Assembly: GCA_013407085.1 (NCBI GenBank)
Contig: JACCGJ010018497.1
Coordinates: 1-64,000 of the forward strand
Direction of reading: 5' to 3'
DNA length: 64,000 nt
From: Atriophallophorus winterbourni
Lineage: Eukaryota > Platyhelminthes > Trematoda > Plagiorchiida > Microphallidae
The translations under genes were made by a program, and so were the position numbers. Below, one piece after another: positions 57,171 to 64,000 of the stretch. Under the pieces are notes generated by a model, which saw only the letters and a program-made list of their open reading frames with translations, was not told the DNA's origin and ran no database searches. The stretch's first letter is position 1. Each line of letters opens with the position of its first letter.

Positions 57171-59110
57171 CCTGACCAAATAGATCTAAATAGTTACCCA
57201 ACTGTGCAAATGGAAACAATTTCCGCTGCCTGGATTTTTACCTGATTCTTGAATTGCTGATCCAACAACCAAATCCCGTTTTTACTTATTATGTTATCCT
57301 TAGTTCCCATATTATACTGTGGTTTTCTGTAAAGCTGTATAGACCGTTATAATTGTAATGATTTGAATTGATTGGAAATTACCTAAACCGTCATCTATTA
57401 GAAATCGTCACCTTTCGCTATACCATATGTTTACGTGACAATATAGTCAATTGTTAACTCTCTCCAACAGCGTTTCCCGATTTCAAGAATCCCTGCACTC
57501 ATTCACAGTGGCCGTAGGTATTTTTCCTGTCCTCAGAACTTCAAAAATTGTTTGCCTGATAACGGAATCGAGTAGGACTACGTCAACGATACACTGGAAG
57601 AACATTTCACTCGTTTTGAAAACTCGTAACCTAGAAAGTCGAATGCTGTATTTCTAGAAGCATTAAATTTCATGTATTTCCGGCCAAAAATACTAATCTA
57701 CAAGAACGGATTTTTGCCTACAATCGATATATCGCAACGGGTACAACTTTCACTAAATGGCTCGACACACCTAGTCTCGTGTTTCTTGGAACGAATTCCA
57801 GCACTTGGAATTTCGATCGTTCGTTGAAGAAGTCAAATTGTTGGAATGTAACCCCAATACTCCCATACTCGCCTTAAAGATTGTCCGGAAGATGTAGTGA
57901 ATCTGTTTCTTCTCGGTTCAGCTGGTTACGTAATCGGCTAAGCTACTTTGTGAAATGACCGTGGAATCACCCAAACACCTTAAATGCGCCGCTCCGAAAA
58001 AAATCAAAAGCTGATGGAACACTCACCATTGATTTCACAATTTTACCCAGTTTACTATTAACAAAAAATGAACATTGCTGAGTATATTGGAAAGCAACAA
58101 ACGCTTTTATAACAAATTAATTCCGACTTACTTTTATGAACACACGCTGTATTATTCGTAAATTAAAATAGATTTGGTTGAACAAAAAGGCATGTAATAA
58201 ACATTTTTCCATTAAGTATATACTACACTGCAATACGCGACATGAACAAAAGTTCGGAAACAAATATTCTTTAAAAATTGACATTTGAAGATGAACTGTT
58301 TTTTTGAAAACAACTCGCATGGGGATTGTGTCAGTATGAATGATTATCTAGGGTTCCCGAAACAAAATATTTATAAAATACCTGCCCGGCATCTTTTCAC
58401 AAATAATTATTCAATCAATAACTAGTAATCAGTGCTAATCGATATGGATATTCAACGGAACATTCTAGCTAGTTGCGGATTTAAGATACCAGATAAAAAT
58501 CCGCGCCTGGATAAATCAAAGAAAAATTTTGTTAATTAGAAAAGTTTTTAGTCAGCTAATGAAGTCAAATTGTAGGCAAAATGTGCCAATACGTTCCAAA
58601 CAGGTCAGTGAGTTGGAATGTTTTCACTGCTAAATAGTAGTGTCCAATTTCCGGTCAATCAGCGAATGGGGTTGATTTATTCGTTAGGAGCAATGCTTCT
58701 TACCAGGGGTAAACTAGGTAATAAAAATATGTTTCTTTTAGTTATGGTAAAGAATAATAAATAATTTATTTGGTCAGTACATCATTTTTGCATTATTATC
58801 ATCGCAGTAAACGAAATTTAATTCAAAATTTTGTTATATTTGCTTGTTGCAGATGTCTGTATGATGGGATGTCATAAGTCACACAGTCCATCGTCTGGAG
58901 ACAGCGGATAGCAGCGTTTCCATCCAAATGGAAGACATTAATACATCAAAAACGTCGTAAGTCCGGCTCAAATCGAGTCGGACCGAACAAATCACACTAA
59001 GAGCTAATTTTCGATTCAAGCGGTCGGCGGCCAATAAAATGTTCACATGTTTTATCATACCAGGAATCACACTGTTTAACGCCTCATCACATACCACATG
59101 ATTCATCACC
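57171..59110. other. No recognisable feature
   Basis: AT-rich DNA. ORFs 57451-57657 and 58117-58320 (about 67 residues) and the minus ORF 58879-59112 show no domain. No repeat family found. Confidence 0.5.
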
Positions 59111-59119
59111 ATATAAAGC

Positions 59120-60260
59120 AGTATCGATCATAGGTGTTTATACAAATGCTCAATGGTTAGTCAACGAATTGGTGGAACTGATTAAAGTAGACAATTTCCC
59201 TGATTTTATTGCTGTGACTGAAACTTGGTATGACCGACAGTGAACGTTCTATTCCTGCAATCCTACGCCGTGACCGTGGTGGCGTTGGAGGTGGTGTTGC
59301 GTTTTGTCACAAGCGATTAAAGATAAACATCATCTCAGATAATGATCTTTCATTCACTGACAAGCGGTGGTACTCACTTGACCTGGAATCTGGTGAATGC
59401 TGTAGAATCGCCGTCATATACCGCTCGCCAACATCGACCGCTACTTAACTTACTTCAACGCCTCAAAGCAGGCTGAAATGCTAATCATCGGAGACTTCAA
59501 CCTTCAGGAGGCCAGCATCCAACGAACTCACTGGACCGCAGACTTTTCGAATGGAAGGAACAGATCGACCATCTATTCTGCACCTTGTATTGGCTTCGAA
59601 CGCGTCGGCTATCGAATCAATCGCCTACGAATCTCCTAATTAACGAGGTCCAACTTGATTTCAGTGACTCGAATACACGTCACAACTCATTGTTGAACTA
59701 CCTTCAGATGCAAATTCAATCAAACTCTCGATTTATTCCCAGAAATGTTGTCCGCACCTTCGGATTTACCTTTCGCAGTAAAACCACAAAATCGATTCCA
59801 CTGAAAAGACGAAACTGGGCCATTCATCGAGATATTGCTACTCCTGCAACTTGGTTTTAATTTTTTGGAATACGGAACAGAGTGACCACCTTCGTTCGGC
59901 AGAACAAACAAAAGTACCAGCCACACAAATGAGGATTTATCCTCGAATTAGCAAATAATCCAAAAATACTGCACATAACTGTAAATGAAAGAACTAACGT
60001 GAAACCTGGTGTTTTTCGGCTCATGACAGAACAAGGAATGACTGCTACAGTTCAAGAGACATGGGATGCTGTTGCGAGCTTTTACTCCCAAGTGTTCTGT
60101 CCGAAATAGCAATTATTGCATCATGGTTTATCAAACTCAGTAGAACCTATAACTGAACCATTAATTGCTCAGTTATTGTGGAACAACACCTAAGGCGAAT
60201 AAATACGAGGAAATCTTCGGCTAGAGATAACCTTACCTCATCTATTACCCTTGCATATTA
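59120..60260 (+). pseudogene. CR1 endonuclease plus RT N-terminus, eroded
   Basis: Plus strand: GVYTNAQWLVNELVEL and FIAVTETWYDRQ (59130-59240), GGGVAFCH, GECCRIAVIYRSP (59390-59430), MLIIGDFNLQEA (59480-59515), then the basic linker and NPKILHITVNERTNVKPGVF (59950-60020). Last comes HLRRINTRKSSARDNLTSSI (60185-60245), equivalent to LKTGKSPGADGITP. All main endonuclease blocks except SDH survive, in several frames. Whether the remnant continues past 60260 is unclear; AKHGFISAMSKITN at about 60795 could be a distorted AQHGF block. Confidence 0.75.
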
Positions 60261-63200
60261 TAGACAGCTTTCATACAGTCCTGCTGATTTCGGTTATGTG
60301 GCGCGTGTGTTCAGTGGTAATGACTTTGGCTCGACGCCAATTGAATTGACGTATTTCTTGGTCGTCATGACTTAATAGTAGGGATTTGTGGATTTCCTGA
60401 CCGCCGATCAGTGTTCATTCAGCCTGGTGCACAATCGTCTTTCGGTTTGATGACGAAACGTCATACCGCTACAAGGCAATCCAAAATTCAAATTTCCTGA
60501 TTGTGTTGCGTCAAAAAAGCGTGCAGCTAACTTGAGAGCATTCGGTTCCAAACATCATAACAAGCATTCTGCGCGACTTTATTATATAAAAATACGAAGT
60601 TAATCAAACACCAATAATTTGCCTAAAACAAGACTTGACAGTGAATAGTCACTACGAAGTCATATCGTGAGGGAACCTGTCAGAGAGACTAAACACCTCG
60701 AATGCAAACACTTTAGTTTCAAAATCCTCAATCTGTTTAGACGAACTCAGATATTGACAACAATTTGAGTTACATATAGCAAGCTGAATTGGCAAAACAT
60801 GGATTCATATCAGCTATGTCTAAAATAACCAACGAAGTTCGTCCCTTTTGCTCAATATATACGTCACTACCGAGATGTTTGTATTAATTATCCAACACGG
60901 AGAAACGGCTATTGGCGATTATGGGATCTTCCCTTGAGCGTTTGATAAAATCTAAGTGTGTTCTCAGTTGCTTTACAGAACAAGCACACAAAAGTAATCT
61001 AACCAAATTGATAGTTCGATTGAGACTGTTTGTTACATAGCGAACGCGTTTTCTTTCATGGTAGTAGATATCACATTACATTTTTGTGCTGTATTATTAA
61101 ATACGGCGGTGACAGCCAAAACTATAAAGTCACTTCGGTGTGCTTTTGTAGATTGTATGATCCTAATCTGTAGAAAAGTATATTCGCTCAGAGGCAGCCT
61201 TTGTACCCGAGAATCGGGATGTAAATCAAGACTGAATGAGCTTGCTTTTTCAATCAATGCAAGCGTCCAGGAATCAGAGACAATTGTCGATGCGCTCCGT
61301 TTATCTGGCACATATTATGAAATTCGTATCTGACGAAAAAGCATAAAAACTACATACACGCTGTAAAAATCTGGTGGAAAATTGCGCTAAAATCGTTTCT
61401 TTCACAATTGATGCACTATATAAGCTCATCTCTGATCAGTAAAAATGTTGACCGCTAGAGAATTTTGGCGGACATCTAGAGCAGTTTGATGGTTAAATTG
61501 TCGCATAGCTTGCAAACATTGCGCCTAAGCAGGACGATGTAAATGTTTATAAAAATCAGCTTCGAATAGGTTTATTAACTTGTCTCACTTAGTAGCTGTT
61601 GTGTGCGGTAGAAATTGCGACTAAAATTATTGTGCTCGAAGTCGTATTCAGCTTTTACGGTTATGGTGGTATGCAGGCAGGACATGAAAAAGGGCTTTCT
61701 ATTAAAGTTGTCAACTAAAAAGTGTAAGCAGGAAAACAGTAGTTTAAGACTGAGTTCAACTGTTTATCTGTATATCGACGGAACTGCATCAGAATCGTTT
61801 TTGCGCGTGAGTCCACCAGCGTAAATTAGCAAAAACATCTACTAAGTTATATGTGCGCGTGACGATCAATAAATGTGACCAACTTTGAATCCCTAGCCAT
61901 AGAATATAAAGTCTGGTGCATTTAAATGCTTATTAAAGGAAACGGGTGAAAATCTTCCGAAGATCCAACGCTGTACAACCAACAGACTAAGAAGGCTATC
62001 GTGCAAAATAGAGCCTTACAAACTTTATTAGCCCACGAGACATACAGGTCCTCTACATCATTTGTACCATGCGAAATCCAGAGTTCAGTTTTGAAAGGGA
62101 TGTTGTTAGCCGAGACCTCGTTTGGTAATTTTGCAAGTTGAATGACAAAGCTTTCCGATAGACCAAACGTGGAGCTAGATTAAAATAATTTTATGGCCAC
62201 AGGCAATGATCGACGGAGTTGATTTATCTCAATAACTCAATACCATCAGCCAGCGAATCCAGCTTTCCGTCATCAAAATCTAGTGGATGATTTATGTTTA
62301 ACAGAAAGGTCAGACGCATACAGAACTCCGCTATGACTTCGATATATTTGAAGAGAAAGCCATTCACGGGGATCTTGATGTGTTGCTGGCATGTATCATT
62401 TCGTATCTCAACCAAGCTTAACTCAACGCTACCGTGTATCTAAAGATTAAACCATGACCTGTTCTAATAAAACGTCGTGATGTCACATTTACGTGTATGA
62501 GCGAAGTCATCAGCATCGACTACATTTATCCAATTCTTTAAACCGTTACCATGGTATCTGGTTAGCTATCGGGAGTTGTCCCAATATTAAGTCTGATGGG
62601 CGAAAACGTGTCGCGAGGCGGGTACAATTTCAAAATCACACGCGGGAAATTTTTTTGTCTCGAATACACAACTAGATAACAAGACAAGGTGTGAATAGGG
62701 CGAAACTCGAGGATTCAATGTTTCCCGCATTCCACGTCTTCGCGGTTTCTACAAAATAATCGTGTGTAAATTAGTTGCTGCAGAAATAAATGCATAATAC
62801 CAAGATACTTGAAAATATTAATGGTCAATCGTGATACCTTTTTCATGAAAAGGAAGCGTGTAAGTAAGCTTTTAAGGTTGTGCTTAGTAATGTTTCCAAA
62901 ATAGCCAGTAGAAGTGAAAGCATACTGAGAGTGAATTGTTGGATCTACAACCTTAGATGCCAGTAGAATAGTATCATGCCAAGGGACCTGGTGGTCAAAC
63001 CTACAGCTAACTCGACCAATTCTAGGAATGCGACCGAAAGCCGTCAAACCCAGGAATGAACATCTCGAGTTTGAGGTTTAAATTGCGCTGAGTTACATGA
63101 TGTTAATTTCTACTAAACATTAGAAAATCAAATAAGCAGACCAAATATATTAGAGAGGCCGTTCTCGCAGACCCAACAAAGATCGTTTTGGAAAATTCAA

Positions 63201-63630
63201 ACTTCTCGCTAATATTAAGGTTTAAAAACAAAATTGCTTAAATTAGCATTTTTATCTTAATGTTATCTTCTATGATGCTTATCATCCACGGCATGAAGAT
63301 CCTGCTATGTCTAAGACTCGAGCAAACTACATCATATTCATATGGTAGATACTTCATTCAATTTGGTTTAAAATTTCTTTTATCAAAAGAACTTCCTATT
63401 GAACAATTGTGATCAAATTTATATATTATATGTATATGTAATGCCAATATTTGTATGCGCATTATGTACCGAATTTGTTTTGATCATTCAACGTTAGTCT
63501 TAAGCTGAAATTTCAAAGATTTCCCATAAGACTTGGACTGTATTCTTTTATATTTTCAAGCTTAGAATGCCATTCCATGCATATCGTCTAACTTAAATCA
63601 GCTCCCGGAAAATCCAGCACAAGTACTGTG
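60261..63630. other. No recognisable gene
   Basis: Holds ORFs on opposite strands over the same bases (61058-61333 plus, 61033-61311 minus), which argues that neither is selected. The minus ORFs 62224-62415 and 62715-63047 (63 and 110 residues) have no domain that I recognise; the latter is the longest unexplained frame in the window. Confidence 0.45.
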
Positions 63631-63631
63631 T

Positions 63632-64000
63632 GTTGGCCTCACTAGGTCATGGTCGACCATGGATGTACATCGCAATCGCATGAATTATCATGTTCTACAG
63701 TTTTTCAAAAGACTAGAGTGTCCGATTCATGAGGAATAATCTCTCCCGCAGCGCATGCAACGATAGACCGAACTCGGTTGTAGGGTGTCAGTTGCATGTC
63801 GGCGGCGTTCAGCAGCCAAGAGCTATATCTGCTCCTCCCAATCTTCCAGGCGACGCTTTACACAATTCCTCCAATGTGAGCGGTCAAGAGCAAGTTCTTC
63901 CCAACTAGCGGGGTCAATGCCAAGAGCTTTCATATCTCTTTTGCAAACGTCTTTGTACCGCAAGCGCGGTCTGCCCTGTGGTCGACTTCCTAATTGCAAC
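63632..64000 (-). pseudogene. RTE-like element 3' end, cut by window edge
   Basis: Minus strand: QLGSRPQGRPRLRYKDVCKRDMKALGIDPASWEELALDR (64000-63890, open), RNCVKRRLEDWEEQI and a stop, then AAERR, YRCMRCGRD (finger remnant), a tail CATGGTCGACCATG and GAGGCCAACA at 63632. Close to 48830-49215 of element F. The rest of the element may lie beyond the window. Confidence 0.85.

Noticed and set aside
60449..60466. GATGACGAAACGTCAT, resembling a hammerhead core
   Set aside because: CTGATGA is incomplete and GAAA follows directly, leaving no room for stem II; it is better described as a short inverted repeat TGACG/CGTCA.
61033..61333. Overlapping 91- and 92-residue ORFs on opposite strands
   Set aside because: Mirror-image open frames over the same bases are expected by chance here, and neither resembles a known protein.
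62715..63047. 110-residue minus ORF as a host gene
   Set aside because: No recognisable domain, no splice or codon support; kept only as a note in the surrounding blank stretch.

Overview
The window is AT-rich, intron-scale eukaryotic DNA, most likely from a digenean fluke (trematode flatworm). It carries one compact metazoan-type gene in a sea of decayed CR1-like and endonuclease-type non-LTR retrotransposons, plus a small LTR element whose primer-binding site and 4-bp target duplications resemble the CsRn1 clade first described in a liver fluke. The genus cannot be fixed from the sequence. There are no operons, CRISPR arrays, convincing tRNA or rRNA genes.

The only convincing host gene is at 10529-11503 (+): a single-exon 324-residue Ras-family GTPase of the RASD (Dexras/Rhes) type ending in a CAAX box, with a likely 5'UTR intron acceptor just upstream and a polyadenylation signal about 315 nt downstream.

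Layout. 1-2050: two tandem copies of a minus-strand CR1 reverse transcriptase piece (826-bp period). 3130-3470: two units of a ~220-240 bp tandem repeat that recurs through the window. 3595-4165: decayed CR1 ORF1. 10.4-11.8 kb: the GTPase gene. 12080-13727: a complete short LTR element with gag remnant only (TR-GAG-like). 15.3-18.0 kb: CR1 and RTE-like scraps. 20.6-25.5 kb: a nearly full-length dead CR1 (element A: PHD-finger ORF1, endonuclease, RT) split by a solo LTR. 25.5-32.3 kb: mostly blank. 32.3-40.5 kb: a nested cluster in which RTE-like element D is interrupted by CR1 element E and by a CR1 3' scrap, with CR1 element C abutting its tail. 42.8-45.0 kb: CR1 element B carrying a 358-bp RTE-derived insert with an 11-bp target duplication. 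45.2-49.2 kb: near full-length RTE-like element F, inserted inside a unit of the ~220-bp repeat. 49.4-49.9 kb: an array of that repeat. 51.8-57.2 kb and 59.1-60.3 kb: further scraps, one holding a second solo LTR. 63.6-64.0 kb: an RTE-like 3' end cut by the window edge.

The elements do not act as a pathway; their nesting gives an insertion history. The solo LTRs are younger than the CR1 copies they interrupt, CR1 E is younger than D, and F is younger than the repeat unit it split. No transposon here has an intact full set of reading frames. The observations most worth following are the gag-only LTR element and the dispersed tandem repeat, which contains a degenerate hammerhead-ribozyme-like core.
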